A stretch of DNA of 11,241 bases from Candidatus Campbellbacteria bacterium CG10_big_fil_rev_8_21_14_0_10_35_52. Lineage in GTDB: Bacteria > Patescibacteriota > Minisyncoccia > Phycocordibacterales > UBA2163. Made by a program: the position numbers and the translations under genes. The stretch covers positions 3,105 to 14,345 of the forward strand of contig PFAA01000031.1 of NCBI GenBank assembly GCA_002778715.1, written 5' to 3'. Below are positions 1 through 7,076 of this stretch, one piece after another (positions within the stretch are counted from its first letter, which is position 1; every line of letters begins with the position of its first letter). Under the pieces are notes generated by a model. The model worked only from the letters and a program-made list of their open reading frames with translations, had not been told where the DNA came from and ran no database searches.

Positions 1-1095
1 TTTTCTAAGCTCATTTTCATCTTTAAATTCAGATATATGTATAAGCCCCGCCACACCTTCTTCAATTGACGCAAGCGCGCCATGTTTGTTGTATTTGATT
101 ATCACGCCTGTTACAGTATCGTCCTTTTTGTATTTTTTTGATGCTTCTTTCCATGGATTTTCTTTTAGAGCTTTTATAGAAAGCGAGATTTTGCTGTTTT
201 TTATTTCAATTATTTTGACTTTTATTTTATCTCCGACTGAAAATAACGCTCTCGGGTCATCAACAAGTCCCCATTCTATTTCAGATATGTGAACAAGTCC
301 CTCAAGATTTTCTTCTAATTTCACAAACACTCCGAAATCAACTATTCCTGTTACTTCTCCTTCTAATTCATCACCAACTTCATATTTATTGATTATTTTT
401 TCCACATCTTTTTTTTCAGGATTTTTTTCAGAGAATATTAATTTTCCGTCTTTTGGGTCAACTGTAATTATTGACACGGAAAGTTTTGTTCCGACAAGTT
501 TTTTTAGTTCGCTTAAAATTTTATCTTTGTCGCCATCTTCAACTTTCGGATAATGTTCGCTTTTTAATTGCGATGCAGGAAGAAATCCTTGTATGTTTTG
601 CCATTCCAATATAAGACCTCCTTTGTTTGCTTCTTTAATAAGCGCTTCAAATATTGTTTTATTCGCTATGGCATGCTCCGCTTCATTCCATATAAGAGCT
701 TGTCTTGCTTCTTTAAGCGACAATTCTATATACCCGTCTTTATTTGTGTTTTTATCAACAATCTTTGCCGCGATATTGTCTCCTATGTTTACTTTTCGCA
801 ATATATCGCTTGCTTGCAGAAATTCTTTTCCATAAATAATACCCGTGCCGAACGGATGCAGGTCAATAAACACGCTTGATTTTTCAATGTCAATTACAGG
901 ACCCTCAACAAGGTCTCCCACATCGGGAGGCGGAGGAGTATCATTTAAGAGTTTTGTCATCCCGCTGTCTTTTTTGCTATTTTGTTTTTTTAATTTTATT
1001 TTAGACGAATTATTTGTGTCTTTATCTTTTTCCATATCATCCGCGTCAATTTCATTTATTGTTTTATCTTCCAAAGTTTCTTTTTTTATTATCAT
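1..1095 (-). CDS. rpsA: 30S ribosomal protein S1, N-terminal 365 codons (C-terminus off the window)
   Basis: S1 binds mRNA on the 30S subunit through repeated S1/OB-fold domains. Reading the minus strand from ATG at 1095 gives an open frame to the window edge. A charged N-terminal tail (residues 1-57, ending in four prolines) is followed by S1-type repeats at about 59-130, 145-230, 243-318 and a fourth from 330 that is cut off. Repeat 3 is the most canonical, with VGDELEGEVTGIVDFGVFVK, then GLVHISE and KISLSIKAL; repeat 4 has GLIHISEF. The start is the first ATG after an upstream stop; in-frame ATG codons at residues 21 and 46 are alternatives, since the tail is poorly conserved in this family. 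No Shine-Dalgarno precedes it. It is divergent from the MBL-fold gene. The multi-repeat layout fits ribosomal S1; a shorter S1-domain RNA-binding protein is less likely. Confidence 0.9.
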   Translation of the reverse strand, partial: MIIKKETLEDKTINEIDADDMEKDKDTNNSSKIKLKKQNSKKDSGMTKLLNDTPPPPDVGDLVEGPVIDIEKSSVFIDLHPFGTGIIYGKEFLQASDILRKVNIGDNIAAKIVDKNTNKDGYIELSLKEARQALIWNEAEHAIANKTIFEALIKEANKGGLILEWQNIQGFLPASQLKSEHYPKVEDGDKDKILSELKKLVGTKLSVSIITVDPKDGKLIFSEKNPEKKDVEKIINKYEVGDELEGEVTGIVDFGVFVKLEENLEGLVHISEIEWGLVDDPRALFSVGDKIKVKIIEIKNSKISLSIKALKENPWKEASKKYKKDDTVTGVIIKYNKHGALASIEEGVAGLIHISEFKDENELRK

Positions 1096-1254
1096 AATTT
1101 GTTCGCGCCAAGTATCCTTTTGTCTGAAAATACCTCTTTATTTCAAAAGGGATTAATCTTCGCGCTGTTGTTAAAATAAGTATTTTGAATAATACTATAC
1201 GACATAATACTATATGATTTAGCTTTTTGCAATTATTTTGCTATAATATAAATT
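1096..1254. promoter_or_regulatory. Divergent intergenic region between rpsA and the MBL-fold gene
   Basis: This AT-rich region must hold promoters in both directions. It contains an 11-bp direct repeat ATAATACTATA at 1189-1199 and 1204-1214, 15 bp apart, and a short inverted repeat AGTATT (1179-1184) / AATACT (1191-1196). Read on the minus strand each direct repeat contains TATAGT, a plausible -10 for rpsA that would leave a 5' leader of roughly 100 nt. That assignment is a guess; the plus-strand promoter is listed separately. Confidence 0.4.
1239..1247 (+). promoter_or_regulatory. Extended -10 promoter of the MBL-fold gene (leaderless)
   Basis: TGC-TATAAT is a perfect extended -10 box. Only 7 bases separate the hexamer from the ATG at 1255, so transcription should begin at or within a base or two of the start codon. 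There is no good -35 and no Shine-Dalgarno. Confidence 0.7.
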
Positions 1255-1896
1255 ATGGTAATAACATATCATGGAGGAGAATTTTTTAAGATTATATCTG
1301 GCGATACCGCTATAGCGATAAATCCGATATCAAAAGATTCAAACTTAAAGACGACGCGTTTTGGCGCGGATATTGCGATTATTAGCTTAAACGATAAAGA
1401 TTTTAATGGTATTGAACAATTATCGCGCGGCGAAAAAGAACCTTTTGTTATTTCAGGTCCCGGGGAATATGAAGTAAAAAAAGTTTTTGTAAACGGCTTT
1501 CAATCTATATCAGAGTATAACGGACAAAACAGAATAAATACCATTTACTCAATTATTCTTGAAGGAATAAATCTTGTGTTTCTTGGAGCATTGAGTTTAA
1601 AAAAATTAAATAATAAAACAAAAGAAGCGCTTGGAGATATTGACATATTATTTACGCCTATCGGAGGAAATGGCGTATTAACAGCTTTTGACGCACGCGC
1701 GCTTTCCGTAGAGCTTGAACCAAAGATTATAATACCTATGCATTATGGAGAGATTGAAAATGGCGGAAAAAATAAAGCGCTTGCCGAATTTTTAAAAGAA
1801 GACGGAGTGGAAAACGGAAAGCCGATTGATAAATTTACAATAAAAAAGAAAGAATTGGAAGGGAAGGAAGAAGAAATCATCATATTAAATTCTTAA
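1255..1896 (+). CDS. UlaG-like metallo-beta-lactamase-fold protein with degenerate metal site
   Basis: A 213-residue protein with the strand order of the UlaG-like branch of the MBL fold. Landmarks are YHGGEFFKI (5-13), the ISGPGEYEV motif (66-74), LVFLGALS (107-114), DIDILFTPIGG (128-138) and IIIPMHYG (158-165). In active relatives the second strand ends in HxHxDH; here the same place reads SLNDKDFNG (44-52), and the metal-ligand Asp expected in the LG-D motif is Ala112. H6 and H163 remain. I infer it is not a standard two-metal hydrolase and may bind a ligand or one metal. The sequence resembles proteins I know from Parcubacteria, where no function has been established. It is first in a two-gene unit with the small membrane protein 12 nt downstream. 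Confidence 0.85.
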   Translation: MVITYHGGEFFKIISGDTAIAINPISKDSNLKTTRFGADIAIISLNDKDFNGIEQLSRGEKEPFVISGPGEYEVKKVFVNGFQSISEYNGQNRINTIYSIILEGINLVFLGALSLKKLNNKTKEALGDIDILFTPIGGNGVLTAFDARALSVELEPKIIIPMHYGEIENGGKNKALAEFLKEDGVENGKPIDKFTIKKKELEGKEEEIIILNS

Positions 1897-1908
1897 TAAG
1901 TTTCAAAT

Positions 1909-2127
1909 ATGTTTGATAAACTTGAAAGATTGCGAAAAAAACCAGAAACGCATAGAAGACGAATTGCTTTTATAATTTCAGCATCTATTGTCGGTATTAT
2001 TTTTTTAGTATGGCTTTCCGTGTTGAGCGTAAGATTTAGCGCTTCTGTTCAAAATACCGCCTCCGTAGAGAACTCCGATTTTGTTTCTAAAGAATTTCAA
2101 AAAGAATTTTCGGAAATTTTTGACTAA
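1909..2127 (+). CDS. Small single-pass membrane protein, unknown function
   Basis: A 72-residue protein. The N-terminus is basic (K10, K11, R16-R18), followed by one hydrophobic segment at about 19-41 and a polar, slightly acidic tail of some 30 residues. The positive-inside rule places the N-terminus in the cytoplasm and the tail outside. It starts 12 nt after the MBL-fold stop codon, has no Shine-Dalgarno and is very likely translated from the same mRNA. Proteins of this shape behind this MBL-fold gene are familiar to me from CPR genomes but have no assigned role. Function is not predicted. Confidence 0.7.
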   Translation: MFDKLERLRKKPETHRRRIAFIISASIVGIIFLVWLSVLSVRFSASVQNTASVENSDFVSKEFQKEFSEIFD

Positions 2128-2166
2128 TATCTTTAATTGATGTTTTTGCGCAATTTGTAATTTGAC

Positions 2167-2191
2167 ATATTAAACACCGAGTGTTTAATAT
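2167..2191. repeat. 11-bp hairpin after the membrane-protein gene
   Basis: ATATTAAACAC (2167-2177) pairs perfectly with GTGTTTAATAT (2181-2191) around a 3-nt CGA loop, 40 nt after the stop of the small membrane protein. No T-run follows, so it is not a classical intrinsic terminator. It may protect or define the mRNA 3' end, or be a mobile palindrome. Confidence 0.55.
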
Positions 2192-2214
2192 AACTTTGTA
2201 TTCCAAGTAACTAT

Positions 2215-2253
2215 TATTAGGAATTTGGAATTTATTAGAAATTAAAAATTAGA
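2215..2253 (-). repeat. AT-rich dispersed repeat, copy 1
   Basis: On the minus strand this reads as a run of CTAATTT/CTAATAAATT-type units. A 16-nt block, TAATTTCTAATAAATT, is exactly shared (inverted) between 2229-2244 here and 8281-8296, with similarity continuing on both sides. Confidence 0.5.
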
Positions 2254-2344
2254 TATTTCTTTATCTCCAACAAAGGGTTTTCCTTTATTAAACAATAATT
2301 TTTTTCATACAATTTCCATCTTTCCAAGGGAACATTCAATAAAT

Positions 2345-2383
2345 AATTGCAACACCTGTTTTTTAATACATAGTGTTGCAATT
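2345..2383. repeat. Inverted repeat, 11-bp arms
   Basis: AATTGCAACAC (2345-2355) and GTGTTGCAATT (2373-2383) are perfect inverted arms around 17 nt. It lies about 30 nt upstream of the 2410 promoter, so it could be an operator-like dyad or an RNA hairpin. Nothing decides between these. Confidence 0.45.
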
Positions 2384-2409
2384 GATTGTTGAACTGGGGA
2401 AGGGAAAAC

Positions 2410-2438
2410 TTGACAAATAAACTCTTTTTTACTATATT
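2410..2438 (+). promoter_or_regulatory. Strong sigma70-type promoter of the short RNA
   Basis: A perfect -35 TTGACA (2410-2415), exactly 17 bp of spacer, then TATATT (2433-2438), five of six matches to TATAAT. This is the best-matching promoter in the window, and no convincing protein gene lies downstream of it. The start point should be near 2445. Confidence 0.7.
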
Positions 2439-2444
2439 ATCAGC

Positions 2445-2520
2445 ATAAGTACACAGAAAGGAGGTGATTAAAAGTTGCATCCCCATCCTCATTTTAAAAA
2501 AGTGAGGATGGGTTTTTTTT
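2445..2520 (+). ncRNA. Candidate 75-nt RNA with 14-nt complement of the 16S rRNA 3' tail
   Basis: The unit runs from the consensus promoter to a strong intrinsic terminator. AGAAAGGAGGTGAT (2455-2468) is a perfect antisense of the canonical bacterial 16S tail ending ATCACCTCCTTTCT, whereas the protein genes of this window lack Shine-Dalgarno sequences. The possible ORFs are poor: a GTG at 2464 inside the SD core gives 13 codons, and a TTG at 2475 reads through the terminator without a stop. It may therefore be a non-coding RNA that contacts 30S subunits, or the mRNA of a tiny peptide. It converges on the 3' end of recR. The promoter, match and terminator are seen; function is inferred. Confidence 0.45.
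2482..2520 (+). terminator. Rho-independent terminator of the short RNA
   Basis: CCCATCCTCA (2482-2491) pairs with TGAGGATGGG (2503-2512), extendable by a U-G and A-U pairs into the loop, and is followed by eight T residues (2513-2520). The T-run touches the recR stop codon from the opposite strand. On the minus strand the hairpin is not followed by a T-run, so it is oriented for plus-strand transcription. Confidence 0.85.
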
Positions 2521-3136
2521 ATATTCTATTTTTAATGGCGTTTTTTAGCGTTTCAGAATCCGGATATTCAAGTTCAATTCCTGTTGAAAGACCTCTTCCT
2601 AATATTGAGATTTTGAGCAAATGTTTTTCCGCGATTGCGGATAAAAGTTTTTTAATATAATGTTCCGTATTTTCTCCTTCCGGATTTACGGAAAACGCAA
2701 GTATTATTTCTTTTAGATTCTTATTTTTAATTCGCGTATTGATTACCGCTACAAGTTCGCGCGCGCGAATTTTTTGTTCGGGATTCTTTTCAAGTATAGG
2801 AACTCTCCCTCCAAGCACAAAATATTTTCCTTCATAAGCCCCGCTTCTTTCTATATTTTCAAAATCAGCGTCTCTTTCAACTACCATAAGCAGTTCATTA
2901 TCGCGATTTTTATCGCCACATATATTGCATATATTAGAATTTGACGAATTTGCAAAAAATCGTTTGCATTCATCGCATACAATAACTTCTTTTTTTAACT
3001 GCGATATTAGCCGCGATAATTCTTCCAAAAAACCATTATTTCTTGTAAGCAGAAAATATATAAATCTTTTTGACTGTCGCGGACCGATACCTGGGAACTT
3101 GGAAAATAATTCTGTTAGTTTATTGATAGTATTCAT
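2519..3136 (-). CDS. recR: Recombination mediator protein RecR
   Basis: RecR acts with RecO (and RecF) to load RecA on SSB-coated single-stranded DNA at gaps. The 205-residue protein, slightly longer than the usual ~200, has the family order: a helix-hairpin-helix region with FPGIGPRQSKRF (14-25), a four-cysteine zinc site C54/C57/C70/C73, and a Toprim domain from about 81 with VVERDADFENIE (acidic E87, D91), GKYFVLGG and a late NPEGENTEHY segment. The ATG at 3136 overlaps the dnaB stop by one base (TAATG), so translation is probably coupled to dnaB. The 3' end abuts the convergent terminator at 2482-2520. Confidence 0.96.
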   Translation of the reverse strand: MNTINKLTELFSKFPGIGPRQSKRFIYFLLTRNNGFLEELSRLISQLKKEVIVCDECKRFFANSSNSNICNICGDKNRDNELLMVVERDADFENIERSGAYEGKYFVLGGRVPILEKNPEQKIRARELVAVINTRIKNKNLKEIILAFSVNPEGENTEHYIKKLLSAIAEKHLLKISILGRGLSTGIELEYPDSETLKNAIKNRI

Positions 3137-4536
3137 TAAAAATCAGAATTAGATTCATCCGTGTTTTCCGTAAAATCGCCAAGACCGCTTTTATCAATGT
3201 CGTGAAAAGTTACTTTCTTTTCATCAAAATAAAGTTCAATTTTTCCGACAGGACCATTTCTGTGCTTTTCTATTAGAATTTCTGCAATATTCGGTTTGGT
3301 AGAGTCCTCATTGTATTTATCATCACGATGTATAAACATCACAACATCGGCGTCTTGTTCTATGCTTCCGCTGTCGCGGAGGTCAGATAGCCGCGGTTTA
3401 TCGCGGCGTTGTTCCACAGCTCTATTTAGTTGCGAAAGAGCTATAACAGGCACTTCAAGCTCGCGCGCCATTGTTTTAAGCGAGCGGGAAATTTCCGTAA
3501 CTTGCTGAACCATAGAATCAGAACCCCTGCTTTGAGTTGGAGACATTAATTGCAGATAATCCACTATAATAAGTCCGATACCTCGTTCGCTTTTTAACCG
3601 TCTCGCGACAGAACGCATTTTAAGAATATTGTTCGCGGGCTGGTCGTCTATAAAAATCGGCGCTTTGGATAATCTGTCTAAAGCTTGCCGTATTTGGTCA
3701 AATTCCGAATCAGTCGTCAAATTGCCTGTGCGTAATTTCCATGCGTTTACAAGCGATTCCGAAGCAAGCATTCTGTCCACAAGCTGTTGGGAACTCATTT
3801 CAAGAGAAAATATTCCGACAGGCGTATTATATTTTGTCGCCGTCTGTCGCGCTATATCAAGAGCGAGCGCCGTTTTTCCCATAGACGGCCGCGCCGCGAG
3901 AATTATTAAGTCCGATTTTTGAAAGCCGGCAAGCATAGTATCAAGCTCTCTAAAACCGCTGCGAACGCCGCGGAGTTCATTTTTTGATTTATGCAGATGG
4001 TCAAGCCGCTCCCACGCTTCTCCAAGAGAATCTTTTATTTCCGTAAATTTATTCAGAGTTGGCGATTCGGTTACTTCATAAATTTTCTTTTCCGCTTTAT
4101 CTAACATTTCATCAAGCTCATGCGTTTCATTATATCCGAGTTCAGAAATAAAATCAGCCGCGTTTATGAGATTGCGCATCATAGATTTTTTATGCACCAA
4201 TTCCGCGTAATGTTTCGCGCCGCCCGCGGACGGCACGAGATTCACAAGCTCGGCAAGATAACTTCTTCCACCAATTTGTTCTAGCATATTTTTTTCTTTC
4301 ATACGGGACGATATTGAAAGAATATCAACTGGCTCATTTTTAGCAAAAAGTTCCAATATTGTTCTATATATAAGACGATGTTTTTCCACATAAAAAGAAT
4401 TACCTGTAATAATTACGGATATATCATTTAGTATTTCTGGTTTTAACATAATAGAACCGAGCAGAGCTTTTTCGGAATCAATATTTTGAGGAGGGACACG
4501 CAAATTTTTTCTTTGTTGGGATTGTTTTTCCGCCAT
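3136..4536 (-). CDS. dnaB: Replicative DNA helicase DnaB
   Basis: DnaB is the hexameric 5'-to-3' helicase that unwinds DNA at the fork and binds primase. The 466-residue protein has the standard two-domain layout: an N-terminal helical domain beginning with PPQNIDSEKALLGSIM, a linker, and a RecA-like ATPase domain with Walker A AARPSMGKT (214-222, Lys221), Walker B IIVDYLQLM (323-331), and LSQLNRAVEQR plus DLRDSGSIEQDAD downstream. No intein is present. I chose ATG 4536, not the in-frame GTG at 4545, because the -10 box ends at 4546 and transcription should begin near 4539. recR follows with a one-base overlap. Confidence 0.97.
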   Translation of the reverse strand: MAEKQSQQRKNLRVPPQNIDSEKALLGSIMLKPEILNDISVIITGNSFYVEKHRLIYRTILELFAKNEPVDILSISSRMKEKNMLEQIGGRSYLAELVNLVPSAGGAKHYAELVHKKSMMRNLINAADFISELGYNETHELDEMLDKAEKKIYEVTESPTLNKFTEIKDSLGEAWERLDHLHKSKNELRGVRSGFRELDTMLAGFQKSDLIILAARPSMGKTALALDIARQTATKYNTPVGIFSLEMSSQQLVDRMLASESLVNAWKLRTGNLTTDSEFDQIRQALDRLSKAPIFIDDQPANNILKMRSVARRLKSERGIGLIIVDYLQLMSPTQSRGSDSMVQQVTEISRSLKTMARELEVPVIALSQLNRAVEQRRDKPRLSDLRDSGSIEQDADVVMFIHRDDKYNEDSTKPNIAEILIEKHRNGPVGKIELYFDEKKVTFHDIDKSGLGDFTENTDESNSDF

Positions 4537-4545
4537 AATAAACAC

Positions 4546-4554
4546 ATTCTATCA
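4546..4554 (-). promoter_or_regulatory. Extended -10 promoter of dnaB (leaderless)
   Basis: On the minus strand TGA-TAGAAT (4554 to 4546) is an extended -10 with five of six hexamer matches. Nine bases separate it from the dnaB ATG at 4536. There is no clear -35 and no Shine-Dalgarno. Confidence 0.6.
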
Positions 4555-4615
4555 TAAATAGAAATTTCCGCATCAGCGATAAAAAAACACCAAAAGTGAT
4601 TAACCTGTATTATTT

Positions 4616-4624
4616 TGTGGATAA
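4616..4624 (-). promoter_or_regulatory. Consensus DnaA box upstream of dnaB
   Basis: TTATCCACA on the minus strand is a perfect match to the DnaA box. It lies in the cysS-dnaB intergenic region about 65 bp upstream of the dnaB -10. I found only one perfect box, so this suggests DnaA-responsive regulation, or a titration site, not an origin. Confidence 0.5.
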
Positions 4625-4649
4625 CTCTATTTTATCGCGATTTATAAAA

Positions 4650-6110
4650 TTATTTTACGGTAATTTCAGCGCCTTGAGCTGTGTCTTTTATTTCATATCC
4701 TTTTTCTTTCAGCTTATCGCGTATTTCATCTGCTTTTATGAAATTTTTTTCTTCGCGCGCTTTTTCTCTTTCATCCGCAAGTTTTTTAATTTCTTCCGGC
4801 AGTTTTCCAACCGTCAATTTTTTACCTTTATCCTTAAACATTTCAAGCAGTTTTTTATTTGATTCCGAAAATCCGAGACCTAACACTTTATCAAAATCAA
4901 GCATAGTTGAGCGTTTATCTTTTTTTGATAAATTATCATCTTTGAGCATATCCCATATAAGAGCTATTGCTTTAGGCGTATCCAAATCGTCATTTATAAA
5001 TGTTTGAAATTTTTTTTGATACTCTTTATTTATAATTCCATTTTCAGCGCCGCATTCTTCAATAAGATATTTATGAAGTTTAAATAAAGCGATATAAGAG
5101 CCCCCAAGCGCGTCCCATGTAAAATTTGCCCGCGTATTATAATGCGAAGTTAAAAACCAATATCGCAACGAAAGAGGGGAAAAATTGCTGTCAATAATAT
5201 TTCTCAGGTAAATTGTATTCCCGATAGATTTGGATATTTTTTGTCCTTCAATGGTGATATGTTCATTGTGCATCCAGTAGTTTACAAATTGTTTTCCTGT
5301 TACGCTCTCTGTCTGCGCTATTTCATTGTTGTGATGCACAGATATATGGTCAACGCCTCCCGTATGTATGTCTATTTGTTTTCCGAGATGCTTCATTGAC
5401 ATTGCGGAGCATTCAATATGCCATCCCGGAAATCCAACACCCCAAGGAGAGTTCCACTCTTGTTGTCTTTTTTCTTCAATTTTATCAGGAGGCGGAGAAA
5501 ATTTCCAAAGAGCGAAATCCGCGAAATTTCTTTTTTCTTTGTTTTCTTTAATTCGCGCGCCTGCTTTAAGTTTTTTTGTGTCTATATTGCCAAGCTTGCC
5601 GTAATCATTTCTAAGCGATGTGTCAAAATATATGCCGTCTGCTGTTTTGTATGTGTAGCCCTTTTCTTCAAGAGTTTGTATAAAAACAATTTGCTCTTGA
5701 ATATGCTCTGTCGCTTTTGGAAAAATTATTTTATCAATATTGATATTTAATTTTCTTAAATCTTCTAAAAAAGCGTCTGTATAGCGTTTTATAATTTTAC
5801 TTACTTTTAAGCCCTCTCTCTTGGCGCCGCTTTCAATTTTATCCTCACCTTCATCGGCATCCGATGTAAGATGTCCGACATCAGTGATATTTATGACTTG
5901 TTTAACGCTATATCCGTTGTATTCAAAAACGCGTCTTAATGAATCGGCAAACACATACGCGCGTAAATTGCCGATATGCGCGTAGTCATAAACCGTTGGA
6001 CCGCAATTATACATAGTAACAGTATCTTTTTTGCGCGAAATAAAAACATCTTTTTTATTTGTAAGAGTATTTTTGAGCAATATAGGAATTATATTCTCTG
6101 TTAATTTCAT
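4650..6110 (-). CDS. cysS: Cysteinyl-tRNA synthetase
   Basis: CysRS charges tRNA-Cys with cysteine in the cytoplasm. The 486-residue product is a full-length class I synthetase. YNCGPTVYDYAHIGN (34-48) contains the zinc ligand Cys36 and the HIGH-type signature HIGN. The GWHIECSAMS and GGVDHISVHHNNEIAQ segments carry the other zinc ligands and active-site residues. The KMSKS loop reads KISKS (291-295). The C-terminal part is helical and ends in a lysine/glutamate-rich segment (LADEREKAREEKNF) typical of the family's tRNA-binding tail. It starts 48 nt after corA on the same strand with no Shine-Dalgarno or obvious -10, so co-transcription with corA is likely. A weak hairpin lies between them. 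Confidence 0.97.
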   Translation of the reverse strand: MKLTENIIPILLKNTLTNKKDVFISRKKDTVTMYNCGPTVYDYAHIGNLRAYVFADSLRRVFEYNGYSVKQVINITDVGHLTSDADEGEDKIESGAKREGLKVSKIIKRYTDAFLEDLRKLNINIDKIIFPKATEHIQEQIVFIQTLEEKGYTYKTADGIYFDTSLRNDYGKLGNIDTKKLKAGARIKENKEKRNFADFALWKFSPPPDKIEEKRQQEWNSPWGVGFPGWHIECSAMSMKHLGKQIDIHTGGVDHISVHHNNEIAQTESVTGKQFVNYWMHNEHITIEGQKISKSIGNTIYLRNIIDSNFSPLSLRYWFLTSHYNTRANFTWDALGGSYIALFKLHKYLIEECGAENGIINKEYQKKFQTFINDDLDTPKAIALIWDMLKDDNLSKKDKRSTMLDFDKVLGLGFSESNKKLLEMFKDKGKKLTVGKLPEEIKKLADEREKAREEKNFIKADEIRDKLKEKGYEIKDTAQGAEITVK

Positions 6111-6130
6111 TATGATTTGAAGGAAATAAA

Positions 6131-6151
6131 TTGATTTTTTAAAAAAATCAA
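6131..6151. repeat. AT-only palindrome between corA and cysS
   Basis: TTGATTTTTT (6131-6140) and AAAAAATCAA (6142-6151) form a perfect odd-length palindrome around one base. On the minus strand it sits just after the corA stop and could act as a weak attenuator before cysS. Confidence 0.4.
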
Positions 6152-6158
6152 AATTAAT

Positions 6159-7073
6159 TTACAGCCATTTTTTATATTTAAATAAAATAAAAATAGAAAT
6201 AGTAAATATAAGCATTACGCTCATAACTATCCAAAAATCATTTGTATATCCAACTATTGGCAAATAATCTGTATTCATTCCGAAAATAGACGCTATGAGA
6301 GACAAAGGAAATGTTACAAATGCCATAATTGTAAGCACTTTCATTACCTCGTTTTGTTTTGTGGACACTAATGAATTATTTGTCTCGCGAAGCTCTCTCA
6401 TTGAATCAATATGCGCTCCTATCGTGCTGTTTATTCTGTAATATTCGCCTATAATTGATTTTATTTCATGCGAAAATAAATTACCAAAAAATTTTAATCC
6501 GGCAATTTCAAAGGACTCAAGAACATCTCTATGGAGTCTTAATGCTTGCTTAAAATTAAGCAAGTCCTTGCTTACTATTGAGAGTGATACGACCATTTCT
6601 TTTTCATGACCGCTGAATATGTCAAATTCTATTGTCTCAAGCGCGTCGTCTATATATTCCAGCTCATGTTCAAGAGCTTTATACAATTTCTTAATCATAA
6701 AGAAAAATATATATCCAGCATGCTTACCGATACCGCTTTTATCAAGTATTGAATTTACTTCAAATACTTTTGAGAATTTATGAAGAGGGTCAATCGTGTC
6801 ATAACGAGTTGTGATTATAAAATCTTTGCCAACAATAAAATCCACCTCTTGATTTTGCTCACTGCCGTGAGTATGTCTGAAAGCGGGGAAGTGAAGTATT
6901 ATGTATATATAATTATCATAAACATCAACCTTTGGTTTCATTGTCGGCATAAGAAGTTCCTCCGCGACGATAGGATAAATTAAATATTCTTCCATTACTT
7001 TATGAACCTCTTCTTTGGTGGGAGATTCAAGGTCAATCCATGTTACATTATTGTGCGTATATCTTGTTAGCAT
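6159..7073 (-). CDS. corA: CorA-family magnesium/divalent cation transporter
   Basis: CorA forms a pentameric inner-membrane channel importing Mg2+ (also Co2+ or Ni2+). The 304-residue protein has a large cytoplasmic N-terminal domain with the long coiled helices of the funnel, then two membrane segments at the C-terminus (about 245-264 and 280-298). The signature GMN (265-267) sits at the end of the first segment, in the form FGMNTDYLP, where many relatives have GMNFxxMP. The C-terminal basic tail KYKKWL is usual. The start is supported by a TATAAT 10 nt upstream on the same strand. A possible 29-codon ORF ends three bases before it. Confidence 0.93.
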   Translation of the reverse strand: MLTRYTHNNVTWIDLESPTKEEVHKVMEEYLIYPIVAEELLMPTMKPKVDVYDNYIYIILHFPAFRHTHGSEQNQEVDFIVGKDFIITTRYDTIDPLHKFSKVFEVNSILDKSGIGKHAGYIFFFMIKKLYKALEHELEYIDDALETIEFDIFSGHEKEMVVSLSIVSKDLLNFKQALRLHRDVLESFEIAGLKFFGNLFSHEIKSIIGEYYRINSTIGAHIDSMRELRETNNSLVSTKQNEVMKVLTIMAFVTFPLSLIASIFGMNTDYLPIVGYTNDFWIVMSVMLIFTISIFILFKYKKWL

Positions 7074-7076
7074 ATA

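Larger units (their letters stand above)
2128..2409. other. Gene-free stretch with hairpins and an AT-rich dispersed repeat
   Basis: No protein gene is supported here. It contains the hairpin at 2167-2191, an AT-rich block at 2215-2253 that recurs inverted at 8271-8320, and an inverted repeat at 2345-2383. A minus-strand ORF (2235-2492) crosses it but is judged spurious. Confidence 0.6.

Noticed and set aside
2455-2468. Fragment of a 16S rRNA gene on the minus strand
   Set aside because: Only the last 14 nt match; the bases before them do not continue into the conserved 16S 3' region, and the block sits in a promoter-terminator unit on the other strand.
2235-2492. Minus-strand ORF of 85 codons in the gap before recR
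   Set aside because: Its first codons are the reverse of the terminator hairpin and the 16S-complementary block, it has no recognisable family, and the promoter at 2410 runs through it in the other direction.
2475-2660. TTG-initiated plus-strand ORF at suitable distance from the strong Shine-Dalgarno
   Set aside because: It reads through the terminator and then lies antisense to recR, so any transcript ending at the T-run would have no stop codon.
4534-4545. GTG at 4545 as dnaB start
   Set aside because: It touches the -10 box and would lie upstream of the expected transcription start; ATG 4536 fits the leaderless pattern.
4616-4624. Replication origin
   Set aside because: A single DnaA box with no cluster, no dnaA or dnaN neighbour and no clear unwinding element.
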